NCBI GenBank assembly: GCA_017450605.1
Contig: JAFSTG010000002.1
Span: 1-35,575, forward strand
DNA: 35,575 nt
Source: Paludibacteraceae bacterium
GTDB taxonomy: Bacteria; Bacteroidota; Bacteroidia; Bacteroidales; Paludibacteraceae
Direction: 5' to 3'
Shown here: positions 8,608 through 16,553 of the stretch, piece by piece
How positions within the stretch are numbered: position 1 is the first letter of the stretch
Layout: each line of letters starts with the position of its first letter
Position numbers and translations under genes: made by a program
The notes under the pieces: model-generated
Databases searched by the model: none
Seen by the model: only the letters and a program-made list of their open reading frames with translations
Told to the model about the DNA's origin: nothing

Positions 8608-11490
8608 ATGAAAAGGATAATTAACATAGTATTTTTTATCTTATTGGTTAGCGGGTTATTGGCAGTACCGGCTTACCATGGTTACATATCTCGCACGATG
8701 CCTAATGGCGAGGTCATCGAATATCGAATGGTAGGCGACGAATATGCCCACTATTATCAACTTCGCGACGGGCGGACTTTCCGCTTCACAGCCACAGGCT
8801 ATGTAATCGACGAGAACGAGCCATCTGCTGCGCTGCAACGCCGTATGCAACTCTGCAATGAGGAAAACTCACCTGTTTCAAAAAACAGCGGACTACTTGC
8901 CACACAAAGCACTCAAGCCACCTTCCCACTCAAAGGTGAAATACGTAGTGTAGTTATACTGGCTGAGTTCTCTGACCTTGCTTTCACCGTCAGTGAACCA
9001 CGCAAAGCATTCAGCCGCCTACTCAACGAACAAAACTATAGAGAGAATAATAGTACGGGGTCAGCCCGCGACTATTTTCTTGCATCGTCGATGGGTGTAT
9101 TCCGACCCTATTTCGATGTGTATGGTCCTTATCGTTTAGAACACGACTACGCTTACTATGGTGCACACGAAGGCAAACGCTCGGATAAAAATGCTGCTGA
9201 TATGATAGTGCAAGCCTGCCGGTTAGCAGAGCAAGACGGAGTTGATTTCAGTAAGTACGACGAGGATAACGACGGTGTGATAGATAATGTGTTTGTCTAT
9301 TATGCAGGTCATAATGAAGCTGAGCACGGGGGGGAAAACACCATCTGGCCGCATAAATCGCAGATTTCAAGTCGCCCCAAACTAAGTGGTAAGTCGCTCT
9401 ACACCTATTCGTGCACATCTGAGTTGAGTGGTTCGTCTGGCAATATGATGTGCGGCATCGGTACGTTTTGCCACGAGTTCGGGCACGTTCTCGGCTTGCC
9501 CGACCTCTATAACACAACCAACAACGAAGGAGACAACGATATATACACCGTCGGTTCGTGGGATGTGATGTGCCAGGGACCATACAACAACGAAGGGCAC
9601 ACTCCCCCACTCTATTCTGCCTTCGAAAGGTTTATGCTCGGATGGCTGACACCCGTTCAACTAACCACAGACAGCACATATATACTCAAGGACTTAGAGA
9701 CGACCAACACAGCCTATCTCATTGCTAAAGAAAAACATAACCTCGAGCCTTTCACACCTTCGCCTTACGAATATTTCATGATAGAGAACCGGCAGCGGGT
9801 GGGCTGGGACAGCGTAGCCGGCAGGCGGACAACCGACTGTGCCATTCCCGGAGAAGGAATGCTATTGTCGCATATAGTTTTCAGTGCTGCGTATTGGAAT
9901 AGTAATACGTTCAACGACCACAACATCTTAGGCTACGATATAGTAGAAGCTCTCGACCAAACCACTACTACCGCCGGACCGACCGATACTTATCCCGGCA
10001 GTGCGGGAATAACATTTGCAGTCCCTACACTCTCTACTGCGGAGCGACTTACCGACAAACAGATATATAACATAGCACAATCCGAAAACGGCGACATACT
10101 ATTCAGCTTCGGCAGTAACAAAGGCGGAGGCTTTGTATTCAGTAGGGAGAGTATTGAGAACCTTATCACCACCTACGATGTCGGCCCAAAAGAATACACC
10201 ATCGATTCGGTAACACTCACCGGTAAGAATATCGACACCAAAGAGATTCAAATATCTATCTATTCCGGCAATTTCTCATTCTCGCCCGATAGCGGTGCCA
10301 CATGGTATGACTATAATTCAGTTTTCTCCGACACCTGCCTTAGCGACAGCAGTTACCATCGTATGCTACTTGTCCGCCACGAACCAAAGCGACAAAATTG
10401 CAGTACTACAAACGGTTCGCTGCAAGTGCGAAGTAAGGGTGCACAAAGCCGTGTACTGACTCTGAAAGGTTCTGCACCACGGCCTATTTATATACACCAA
10501 CCTAAGATAACCGAAGTGCGCGACATCACTCCCTACTCTTTCACCTTTAGTTGGGAAGATATAGAAGATGCCGAGCAGTATTATCTTACCATCTATAGTA
10601 AAACAAGTGGTGAGACCGAGATGCTGCAAAGTTTCGAAGACTTCTTCGATGCTCAAGCAGTAGCCCGTCAAGGCTGGGAAGCCGACTACTCGATTATAAG
10701 CAGTCAGGAGAGCGCCGACGGTAAAGGGTCGGTGGTATTCAATGTTACAGGGCAATATATAAAAAGCGAACAGTATTCAGAACCTGTCAGCCGGTTAGCA
10801 TTCTGGTTCACCAATCACTATACTTCAACCGACGAGGTCGGTCAACTTCGCCTGACGGCATTCAATTCGGAAGGTGAAGCCATAGTGATAGATAACATCA
10901 CCATTCGCTCCACATCCCGATATGTAACTAAAAACTACGAGTTTGCCGAGAACGATGGCTATCGCCAGTTTATGCTCGAATACACGGCTCAGACAGCAGT
11001 AGGCAATGTGTTTATCGACAAGTGGCAAGCATTCTACGACTATCAGCTGACCTACGTATATAAAGACGAAGAACGAGAAGTGGTGGCTCCGCTACACACT
11101 GCTATTGTCAATTCACTCTCACCTAACACCACTTATAATATTATTGTTCAGGCAGCAGAAGCGAAAGGCTGCTCACCTCATAAAACCATACTTGCCAACC
11201 CCTATTCAGTAAAAACAATGCCGGGTACTGAAGGCAAAAACCAACTGAGTATTATTCCACAAGACGATGGTTCTGTTATAGTCTATCTACCCGACATAGG
11301 TGATGCCAACAACAAGCTATTTATATTCACTGCTAACGGAGTGCTGGTTGAAACCATTGACATACAAGCCGGTTCTAACAATGTCGTTGTACCTGCCGCT
11401 GTGTTTGCTGAACATCAACTATATTTCTGTAAATATTCCAATTACAAGAAAATCAGACGCAAAGATTATTGGGGGAAGATTATCAACTAA
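8608..11490 (+). CDS. Secreted M6-family metalloprotease with fibronectin-type region and possible type IX sorting domain
   Basis: A 960-residue protein with a signal peptide (about residues 1-20). The zinc-site motif HEFGHVLGLPD occupies residues 289-299 (H289, E290, H293, and probably D299), the extended metzincin-like motif of M6 (immune inhibitor A-like) proteases. Preceding segments such as VVILAEFSDLAF and DEDNDGVIDNVFVYYAGH are typical of this family. A fibronectin III-like segment follows at about 640-665 (TPYSFTFSWEDIEDAEQYYL), then a jelly-roll-like part. The last roughly 80 residues (SIIPQDDG..., IFTANGVLVETIDI, YKKIRRK) resemble a type IX secretion C-terminal domain, though the match is not textbook. 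It has its own promoter and follows the SusCD operon, suggesting that it produces peptides for uptake. It ends 11 bases from a convergent gene. Confidence 0.85.
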   Translation: MKRIINIVFFILLVSGLLAVPAYHGYISRTMPNGEVIEYRMVGDEYAHYYQLRDGRTFRFTATGYVIDENEPSAALQRRMQLCNEENSPVSKNSGLLATQSTQATFPLKGEIRSVVILAEFSDLAFTVSEPRKAFSRLLNEQNYRENNSTGSARDYFLASSMGVFRPYFDVYGPYRLEHDYAYYGAHEGKRSDKNAADMIVQACRLAEQDGVDFSKYDEDNDGVIDNVFVYYAGHNEAEHGGENTIWPHKSQISSRPKLSGKSLYTYSCTSELSGSSGNMMCGIGTFCHEFGHVLGLPDLYNTTNNEGDNDIYTVGSWDVMCQGPYNNEGHTPPLYSAFERFMLGWLTPVQLTTDSTYILKDLETTNTAYLIAKEKHNLEPFTPSPYEYFMIENRQRVGWDSVAGRRTTDCAIPGEGMLLSHIVFSAAYWNSNTFNDHNILGYDIVEALDQTTTTAGPTDTYPGSAGITFAVPTLSTAERLTDKQIYNIAQSENGDILFSFGSNKGGGFVFSRESIENLITTYDVGPKEYTIDSVTLTGKNIDTKEIQISIYSGNFSFSPDSGATWYDYNSVFSDTCLSDSSYHRMLLVRHEPKRQNCSTTNGSLQVRSKGAQSRVLTLKGSAPRPIYIHQPKITEVRDITPYSFTFSWEDIEDAEQYYLTIYSKTSGETEMLQSFEDFFDAQAVARQGWEADYSIISSQESADGKGSVVFNVTGQYIKSEQYSEPVSRLAFWFTNHYTSTDEVGQLRLTAFNSEGEAIVIDNITIRSTSRYVTKNYEFAENDGYRQFMLEYTAQTAVGNVFIDKWQAFYDYQLTYVYKDEEREVVAPLHTAIVNSLSPNTTYNIIVQAAEAKGCSPHKTILANPYSVKTMPGTEGKNQLSIIPQDDGSVIVYLPDIGDANNKLFIFTANGVLVETIDIQAGSNNVVVPAAVFAEHQLYFCKYSNYKKIRRKDYWGKIIN

Positions 11491-11501
11491 GGAGTATTTT
11501 T

Positions 11502-12437
11502 TTATTGCGATATGCGGAATACGAGCCATGGGATTACGTCTTGTCCGCTATGATGAGGATAGTGTTTCACATCTCCTATATCATGACGTACCCCCTGAGC
11601 GTCACGATAATATGAAAAGTCGTCGCCACCGGTGATATATATTGCATCACGAAAACCATAGTTACGCAAAGCAATAGCAAAATCTTCCATACGTTGTTTT
11701 TGTCGTGAACGGACAAACAACAAGTCGTTGCCATCGGTTGTAGCATACGCACAACGATATTGCACTCCTTTTAAATCATACACAGCAGGCATAGCATAAT
11801 TACTCAGGAGGATATATTGGCGGAAAAACGAGCCGTTTTGCTTTTTTACGTAACGGCTTATTTTACTACTCTTGCTCACTCCCATAACAATATGTTTATT
11901 TGCCATTGCCATGTAAGCATAACGTCTTCCCACACTTTTATATTCCTTCCCGTCGATAATCAACTTATCAAGATATCTTCCGTCTGCCTTATGATCAGCA
12001 GAACGCGAATAGAACACCACAGTGGCGTCAGCAGTGTCGGGTTCACCAATCTCCAAGCGAGCCTCAAGCCCTCCATGAGATTGGTTGATACCTTGCAGCT
12101 TATAAGTATCGTACATATTGTTATCAAACAAAAAACTATCAGCCACAATTGCAAGTTGTTCTATCGGTGCATTATAATTTTTCAGTTTGTCAATATTCTC
12201 ATTTACACTCACACTTTGTGGCACTCCCAATTCCGTATGCCGCTGCCATTGCTTTCTTACAAGAAAAGCAACAATAAGAAACAATGCAGCCAAAGATATT
12301 GCGAGCAGCACATAGTAACGTTTTTCTATTTTTCTTTTTTCTCGACCTACTGCCCCTATACCATCATCGTCACGCTCAATAGTGATAATGGGTATTTCCT
12401 CTTCTGCCGGAGCACTAATATTTTTTTCTTCCTTCAT
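11502..12437 (-). CDS. Membrane-anchored protein, likely phosphodiester glycosidase (NAGPA/DUF2233-like)
   Basis: 311 residues. The acidic N-terminus (1-40) is followed by one membrane segment at about 41-60 (YYVLLAISLAALFLIVAFLV) and then an exported domain. The order of features resembles the NAGPA/DUF2233 family: an early NANKHIVMGVSKSS strand, GSFFRQYILLSNY, a central TTDGNDLLFVRSR, and near the end the helix FAIALRNYGFRDAIYITGGDD, equivalent to the ALNLDGG-type signature of that family. Members cleave GlcNAc-phosphodiester or related sugar links. The assignment is by motif order and is moderate; the canonical LDGG is ITGG here, so activity is uncertain. It is the second gene of a two-gene operon, 25 bases after the LytTR gene. 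Confidence 0.6.
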   Translation of the reverse strand: MKEEKNISAPAEEEIPIITIERDDDGIGAVGREKRKIEKRYYVLLAISLAALFLIVAFLVRKQWQRHTELGVPQSVSVNENIDKLKNYNAPIEQLAIVADSFLFDNNMYDTYKLQGINQSHGGLEARLEIGEPDTADATVVFYSRSADHKADGRYLDKLIIDGKEYKSVGRRYAYMAMANKHIVMGVSKSSKISRYVKKQNGSFFRQYILLSNYAMPAVYDLKGVQYRCAYATTDGNDLLFVRSRQKQRMEDFAIALRNYGFRDAIYITGGDDFSYYRDAQGVRHDIGDVKHYPHHSGQDVIPWLVFRISQ

Positions 12438-12462
12438 AATTCAAATGATATTGTAATAAGTT

Positions 12463-12825
12463 CTATGCTTGCAACTTTTCCCGTTCAAGTTCCTGCTTGA
12501 GTTGCTTGAGGCTATCGCGTGAGATACTTAGATTCGGAATCTTAGCTGTTATCTCGCGCCCTGCAAACACCAATATCTGCTCAGTTAAGTCAACAACATA
12601 AATGTAATGCTTGTTGACTAAATAACTGCGCCCTACGCGCATGAGAGGGTTATTGAGCAACTGCTTGGATGCCTTCTCAAGGGCAATAAGCTGAAATGTA
12701 AAGGTTCTACTTGTACCATTGGTGAGCACAATAGTTGAGTAGTTACCTTCAGCCTTTATATACACAATGTCTAAGGGATTGATCCTAACAAGACTATTGG
12801 GTAGAGATATCTTAAAATATTCCAT
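12463..12825 (-). CDS. Stand-alone LytTR DNA-binding protein
   Basis: 120 residues that consist almost entirely of a LytTR domain. The family pattern is clear: RINPLDIVYIKAEGNYSTIVL at the start, RTFTFQLIALEK, then MRVGRSYLVNKHYIYVV and ITAKIPNLSISRDSLKQL. There is no receiver domain, so control is not by a standard phosphorelay. Its promoter (12859-12889) leaves a leader of about 26 bases. It shares an operon with a membrane-anchored protein and is divergent from another membrane protein. LytTR proteins often regulate neighbouring genes, so self-regulation of this divergent region is plausible but inferred. Confidence 0.9.
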   Translation of the reverse strand: MEYFKISLPNSLVRINPLDIVYIKAEGNYSTIVLTNGTSRTFTFQLIALEKASKQLLNNPLMRVGRSYLVNKHYIYVVDLTEQILVFAGREITAKIPNLSISRDSLKQLKQELEREKLQA

Positions 12826-12858
12826 TCTGTATTTTATTGCCTAATTATAATAACACGG

Positions 12859-12889
12859 CAAAGTTACTTTTTTTTCTCTAATTGGCAAA
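12859..12889 (-). promoter_or_regulatory. Promoter of the LytTR operon
   Basis: On the minus strand TTTG (12889-12886), a 19-base spacer and TAACTTTG (12866-12859) match the Bacteroidota consensus. Confidence 0.75.
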
Positions 12890-12956
12890 ATACGGCGATC
12901 AAATGTAGCAGTCTCAACTCGTTCGTACAAAATATCTCGTGGTTGGTACAACAAAC

Positions 12957-12988
12957 ATTGCCGCCTTTTACACATTTTGATACTTTTG
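12957..12988 (+). promoter_or_regulatory. Promoter of the membrane protein at 13036
   Basis: ATTG (12957-12960), a 20-base spacer, and TACTTTTG (12981-12988) followed by CTG. It is back to back with the LytTR promoter, with about 65 bases between the two upstream elements, enough for shared operator sites. Confidence 0.75.
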
Positions 12989-13035
12989 CTGTCGAAAATA
13001 AGAAACAACAATATTCACATTAAAATATCAATAAT

Positions 13036-14358
13036 ATGTTAACTACTTTTTCTTTTAGAAATCTAAAAACCGATTGGAAATCGGTATTTTATCAGTACCC
13101 GTTCACTGTTGGGTGTATTGTGCTGAGTACAGTGATAACCATAATTGGCATTGCCATGGGTGAAAAACTTTGTACAGCGGCTTATTTTTCAATGTTCCTC
13201 GTTATTATTATTCATACTTGGGAACGATTACGTGCCGAATATGGCAAGCAGAAAAGCCGGCAACTCTATATTTTTTTAGGAGTGTCTGTTGCAATTTGGG
13301 CATTATTGCTTGCAAGTATTCTGATATTAAAGCATAGAGACAGCGATTATTCTTATTATTATATTTTACATTATCTCGATTTAAGACCCGGAGAAATGTC
13401 TTTGTTTTGGATAGTTAGATACGAATATGAATATGCCGTAACAGCTTGTTGCATTGGGTTTATGATATATGCATTTTTTGCGCCTCGCATTTTTGACAAC
13501 CATGATTATAATGTTATGCCCCTTGTGAAAGCAATTGTTTTAAACCTTCTAATAGCCTTCGGTCTTGCCATAGTTGTTTACATGGTATGGGTAGGAATGA
13601 TTTGGACCTCGTCTAAAATATTTGAAAACACGGTTGACTACAAGGAGTATTACTCGTGGTTTGTGTTAATCGTTTATATGATTGGCAGTTATCTCTATGT
13701 TTTTTCACTGCCGAATAAAGAACAGCGAATGGAAGAAGACAATATTACAAACTTTATAACAAAAACACTAAATGTAATTTTCAAATACATAGCCGTACCC
13801 ATTATCGTTTTCTTTATAATGGTGATGCTAATATATGCTACAAGAATTCTTATTGTTTGGGAGTTACCGAAAGTTCGCTTGTCGGTATTAGTAAGTATCA
13901 TAATGCTTCTCTATATGTTCACCTACACTGTATTATACGATAGTTTTAAGGAACAAAACGGATGGTTATATAAACTGCTCACCCTTTATATTCCGGCAGC
14001 GATGCTACCTTTGTGCGTACTTATGACCATAGGAATAATCAAGCGATTTACCGATTATGGAATTACACCACTACGACTCTATATACTAACCGTAAATATA
14101 TTTTTCTACTTTGTGTGCCTTTATATGTTACTCTCTAAACGGAAACGCTTTAGTGTATATTGGATAGTTCTGAGTTCTGCGTTCATTTTAACTACTGCTT
14201 TGCCCTACAATTACAGCGAATTGGATTATTATTTAGAAAAAACACTATTCGACACAAGGTATGAAGAAATAAAGTCGTTAGAAGAACTCAATAGTCAAAC
14301 TCAGATAAATACTGAAGAGTCGACTACGACTGATACCACAGATATCATTTCGAAGTAA
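13036..14358 (+). CDS. Multi-spanning membrane protein, DUF4153-like
   Basis: 440 residues with about ten or more hydrophobic segments and a charged cytoplasmic-type C-terminal tail rich in Thr, Glu and Asp. The later region, with GIIKRFTDYGITPLRLYIL and a following run of hydrophobic helices, resembles DUF4153 membrane proteins of Bacteroidota. The function of that family is not established. It has its own promoter and a strong terminator-like hairpin right after the stop, so it is probably transcribed alone. The divergent arrangement with a LytTR regulator suggests it could be regulated by, or act with, that protein. The domain call is from pattern memory only. Confidence 0.65.
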   Translation: MLTTFSFRNLKTDWKSVFYQYPFTVGCIVLSTVITIIGIAMGEKLCTAAYFSMFLVIIIHTWERLRAEYGKQKSRQLYIFLGVSVAIWALLLASILILKHRDSDYSYYYILHYLDLRPGEMSLFWIVRYEYEYAVTACCIGFMIYAFFAPRIFDNHDYNVMPLVKAIVLNLLIAFGLAIVVYMVWVGMIWTSSKIFENTVDYKEYYSWFVLIVYMIGSYLYVFSLPNKEQRMEEDNITNFITKTLNVIFKYIAVPIIVFFIMVMLIYATRILIVWELPKVRLSVLVSIIMLLYMFTYTVLYDSFKEQNGWLYKLLTLYIPAAMLPLCVLMTIGIIKRFTDYGITPLRLYILTVNIFFYFVCLYMLLSKRKRFSVYWIVLSSAFILTTALPYNYSELDYYLEKTLFDTRYEEIKSLEELNSQTQINTEESTTTDTTDIISK

Positions 14359-14376
14359 CCCACTTTGCTCCACAGA

Positions 14377-14411
14377 TAGCAGCAAATCGGCAACAAGCTG
14401 ATTTGCTGCTA
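14377..14411 (+). terminator. Hairpin terminator after the DUF4153-like gene
   Basis: TAGCAGCAAATC (14377-14388) and GATTTGCTGCTA (14400-14411) form a perfect 12-pair stem with an 11-base loop, followed by the T-rich stretch CTAATTTGTTATTTT. It separates this gene from the mraZ operon. Confidence 0.75.
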
Positions 14412-14464
14412 CTAATTTGTTATTTTACCATCAAAAACACTTACAATAAAAATTATTTTCAAAA

Positions 14465-14481
14465 AAAGTGGAGAAAAGTGG
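14465..14481 (+). promoter_or_regulatory. Two MraZ-type binding boxes
   Basis: AAAGTGG occurs at 14465-14471 and again at 14475-14481, with a 3-base spacer and a 10-base period. MraZ is known to bind direct repeats with a 10-base period upstream of its own operon (TGGGN repeats in E. coli, AAAGTG-type repeats in Mycoplasma). The second box overlaps the expected upstream promoter element, fitting autorepression. Confidence 0.65.
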
Positions 14482-14503
14482 TGAGATTTTAAATATTTTT
14501 TCC

Positions 14504-14511
14504 TACCTTTG
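14504..14511 (+). promoter_or_regulatory. Promoter -7 element of the mra/dcw operon
   Basis: TACCTTTG at 14504-14511, followed by CAGCG, matches the Bacteroidota -7 element exactly and equals the susC element. The expected upstream TTTG is weak (GTG-rich sequence around 14479-14483, overlapping an MraZ box), so activator or repressor control is likely. The leader to mraZ is about 105 bases. Confidence 0.75.
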
Positions 14512-14524
14512 CAGCGACATATCA

Positions 14525-14577
14525 CCAACTGCGAAAATTAGAGACGCTCTCAAGGCGTCTCTAATAATCAAAGTTGG
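14525..14577 (+). promoter_or_regulatory. Nested hairpin in the mraZ leader
   Basis: An outer stem CCAACT (14525-14530) / AGTTGG (14572-14577) encloses a perfect inner stem AGAGACGC (14540-14547) / GCGTCTCT (14555-14562) with a 7-base loop. No T run follows, so it is not a simple terminator. It lies wholly in the predicted 5' leader. Confidence 0.6.
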
Positions 14578-14623
14578 CAAGAAAGGTTCAGAGGCAAGCA
14601 GTTAAAGCAAATATCAATATAGT

Positions 14624-15076
14624 ATGAGTTCGTTTGCAAATCGCATAGAGGTAAAAGTTGACGATAAGGGCAGAATATTCATTCCCTCCGCCTACAGAAA
14701 GATTCTCTCCGACATGGGGTCGAAGAATGTCATCATGCGTCGCGAGCCGGGTTTGGAGTGCCTCACTATTTATCCTGAGGCAGAATGGGACAAGCGAGTG
14801 GAAGAGTTCAGCAGCAACTTGAACGAGTGGAACCCCGACGATTTGATGTTGCTTATGCAGTTTGTCGGTGATGCCGAGTATGTAGAGATTGATTGTCAGG
14901 GAAGGATATTGCTTTCGAAAAAGAATTTGCAATCAATAAACGCAGGCAAGGAACTTGTATTGGTAGGTTTGCGTAATCGTTTTACGATATGGGACAAGCA
15001 AAATTTTGCAGCACATTGCCTCAATCCCACTGAACTCGGCGAAGCTATTGCCAAGAGAATGAAGAAAGATAAATAA
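14624..15076 (+). CDS. mraZ: Transcriptional regulator MraZ
   Basis: 150 residues, the usual MraZ size, with two SpoVT/AbrB-like halves. The first carries DDKGRIFIP (residues 13-21) and the second DCQGRILLS (90-98), the two conserved DxxGR sequences of the family. Known MraZ proteins form ring oligomers and bind repeats upstream of their own operon; matching boxes sit at 14465-14481. It is the first gene of the division/cell-wall cluster, as in most bacteria, and is followed 121 bases later by rsmH. Confidence 0.95.
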   Translation: MSSFANRIEVKVDDKGRIFIPSAYRKILSDMGSKNVIMRREPGLECLTIYPEAEWDKRVEEFSSNLNEWNPDDLMLLMQFVGDAEYVEIDCQGRILLSKKNLQSINAGKELVLVGLRNRFTIWDKQNFAAHCLNPTELGEAIAKRMKKDK

Positions 15077-15117
15077 CCATATTCTGCCGATAGACTCTTT
15101 TTGTCCACAAGTTTAGA

Positions 15118-15138
15118 CTACCAACTATTAACTACAAA
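15118..15138 (+). repeat. 7-base-period repeat between mraZ and rsmH
   Basis: Units CTACCAA, CTATTAA and CTACAAA are contiguous at 15118-15138. Downstream, CCATTAA is repeated at 15167-15173 and 15179-15185. The gap shows no other element. Confidence 0.6.
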
Positions 15139-15197
15139 TTGTATCCCCAGTTTTTCAATATATAAGCCATTAAACCAACCATTAAGTCCGTTTTACT

Positions 15198-16115
15198 ATG
15201 GAAAAAATCGCGTATCATATTCCGGCGTTACTGCTCCCTACAATCGACGGAGTAGTGACTCGTCGGGATGGTACTTACATAGATGCCACATTTGGCGGTG
15301 GAGGACATTCCAAGGAATTGCTCTGTCGTTTAGGCTCAGGCGGGCGTTTGTTTTCGTTTGACCAAGACATCGACGCTTACGACAACCGTATTGACGACAA
15401 GCGTTTTTGTTTTGTTCTAAGCAATTTCCGCTATCTGAAAAATTTCATGCGCTATTATGGAGTAGAGCAGATTGACGGATTAGTAGCCGATTTGGGAGTC
15501 TCGTTTCACCATTTCGACATGGCAGAACGAGGCTTTTCTTTCCGCTACGAAGCTCCTTTGGATATGCGAATGAACAGCAGTTCGTTGCTAACAGCCGCCC
15601 AAGTGGTTAACACCTATGATACCAATTCACTGATACGCATATTCAAACTATGGGGAGAGATAAGTAATGCACATCGTATGGCAGACGCCATAGTTAAACG
15701 CCGCGCACAAAAAGAAATATACACCACCACCGAACTTGCCGAGTTGCTCACTCCGTTCTGTGGACACGACAAAGAGAAAAAAGAACTCGCCAAGGTGTTT
15801 CAGGCACTGCGAATAGAGGTTAACGACGAGATGGGGGCACTCAAAGAAATGCTCACTGCAGCGCAAGAGTTATTGTCAGACGGCGGTAGAATAGCAATAC
15901 TCACCTACCATAGTTTAGAAGACCGAATAGTGAAAAATTTCTTTAGAAGCGGCAATATCGACGGCGAGATAGAGAAAGATTTCTACGGTCGGAAGAAGTG
16001 TCCGCTTAGAGTTGTCAACACAAAAGTTATAACTGCCGACGAGCAAGAAGTAGCAGAAAATCCAAGAGCCAGAAGTGCAAAACTAAGAATAGCAGAAAAA
16101 ATAGCAAACGAATAA
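15198..16115 (+). CDS. rsmH: 16S rRNA (cytosine(1402)-N(4))-methyltransferase RsmH
   Basis: 305 residues. The N-terminal HIPALLLP corresponds to the family's HxPVLL start, and the SAM-binding glycine-rich loop DATFGGGGHS is at residues 29-38. Further hallmarks are DGLVADLGVSFHHFD, RGFSFRYEAPLDMRM and the late ILTYHSLEDRIVKNFF. The enzyme methylates C1402 in the ribosomal P site using SAM. The older name is mraW. Position directly after mraZ is canonical. Confidence 0.96.
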   Translation: MEKIAYHIPALLLPTIDGVVTRRDGTYIDATFGGGGHSKELLCRLGSGGRLFSFDQDIDAYDNRIDDKRFCFVLSNFRYLKNFMRYYGVEQIDGLVADLGVSFHHFDMAERGFSFRYEAPLDMRMNSSSLLTAAQVVNTYDTNSLIRIFKLWGEISNAHRMADAIVKRRAQKEIYTTTELAELLTPFCGHDKEKKELAKVFQALRIEVNDEMGALKEMLTAAQELLSDGGRIAILTYHSLEDRIVKNFFRSGNIDGEIEKDFYGRKKCPLRVVNTKVITADEQEVAENPRARSAKLRIAEKIANE

Positions 16116-16135
16116 ATATACGACATATTCCAATG

Positions 16136-16153
16136 ATGGTCATTTCTGACCGT
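16136..16153 (+). other. Small hairpin between rsmH and ftsL
   Basis: ATGGTCA (16136-16142) pairs with TGACCGT (16147-16153) around a TTTC loop, with one G-T pair. No T run follows. Possible RNA processing or stability element within the operon, otherwise unexplained. Confidence 0.4.
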
Positions 16154-16191
16154 AGATAATGAATTTTATAGTAAACTAACCTTACCCAATT

Positions 16192-16548
16192 ATGAAAAAT
16201 TTATTTACACAAGAGCGGTTGCAGGATTTCGGCGAGAAGTCGAAACGCACTCTGCACGACATTTTCACAGGTGATTTTCTCACTCGCGAGTTCATAACCA
16301 AGCAGTTTGGACTTTTGTTCCTTATCGGTGCCATGTTTCTTATCTATATCAATGCCGGTTATAGAAGCGAGAAGCAGCACAACAAAATTATAATTCTTCA
16401 GAATCAACTTCAAGACCTACGCTATGAATATCTGACACTGTCGGCCGAATTAGTTGAGATGAGCAGACAATCGAATGTGTCGGCTCAACTAAAAGAAAAC
16501 GGCAGTCAAATAAAAGAATCATCGGTACCGGCAATAAAAATCCGTTAG
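16192..16548 (+). CDS. ftsL: FtsL-like division protein
   Basis: 118 residues, with a cytoplasmic N-terminus (about 1-38), one membrane segment (about 40-57, starting GLLFLIGAMF), and a periplasmic helix with leucine/isoleucine heptads (IIILQNQLQDLRYEYLTL). This is the topology of FtsL, whose periplasmic coiled coil joins FtsB and FtsQ to recruit and activate FtsWI. Sequence identity in this family is very low, so the call rests on size, topology and the exact position between rsmH and ftsI. The N-terminal tail is longer than in E. coli FtsL, as is common in Bacteroidota. Confidence 0.85.
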   Translation: MKNLFTQERLQDFGEKSKRTLHDIFTGDFLTREFITKQFGLLFLIGAMFLIYINAGYRSEKQHNKIIILQNQLQDLRYEYLTLSAELVEMSRQSNVSAQLKENGSQIKESSVPAIKIR

Positions 16549-16553
16549 CAGTC

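Noticed and set aside
11817..12500. 227-codon open frame on the plus strand
   Set aside because: It is antisense to the NAGPA-like gene and the end of the LytTR gene, has poor protein-like composition and no family resemblance; both minus-strand genes have clear motifs and a promoter.
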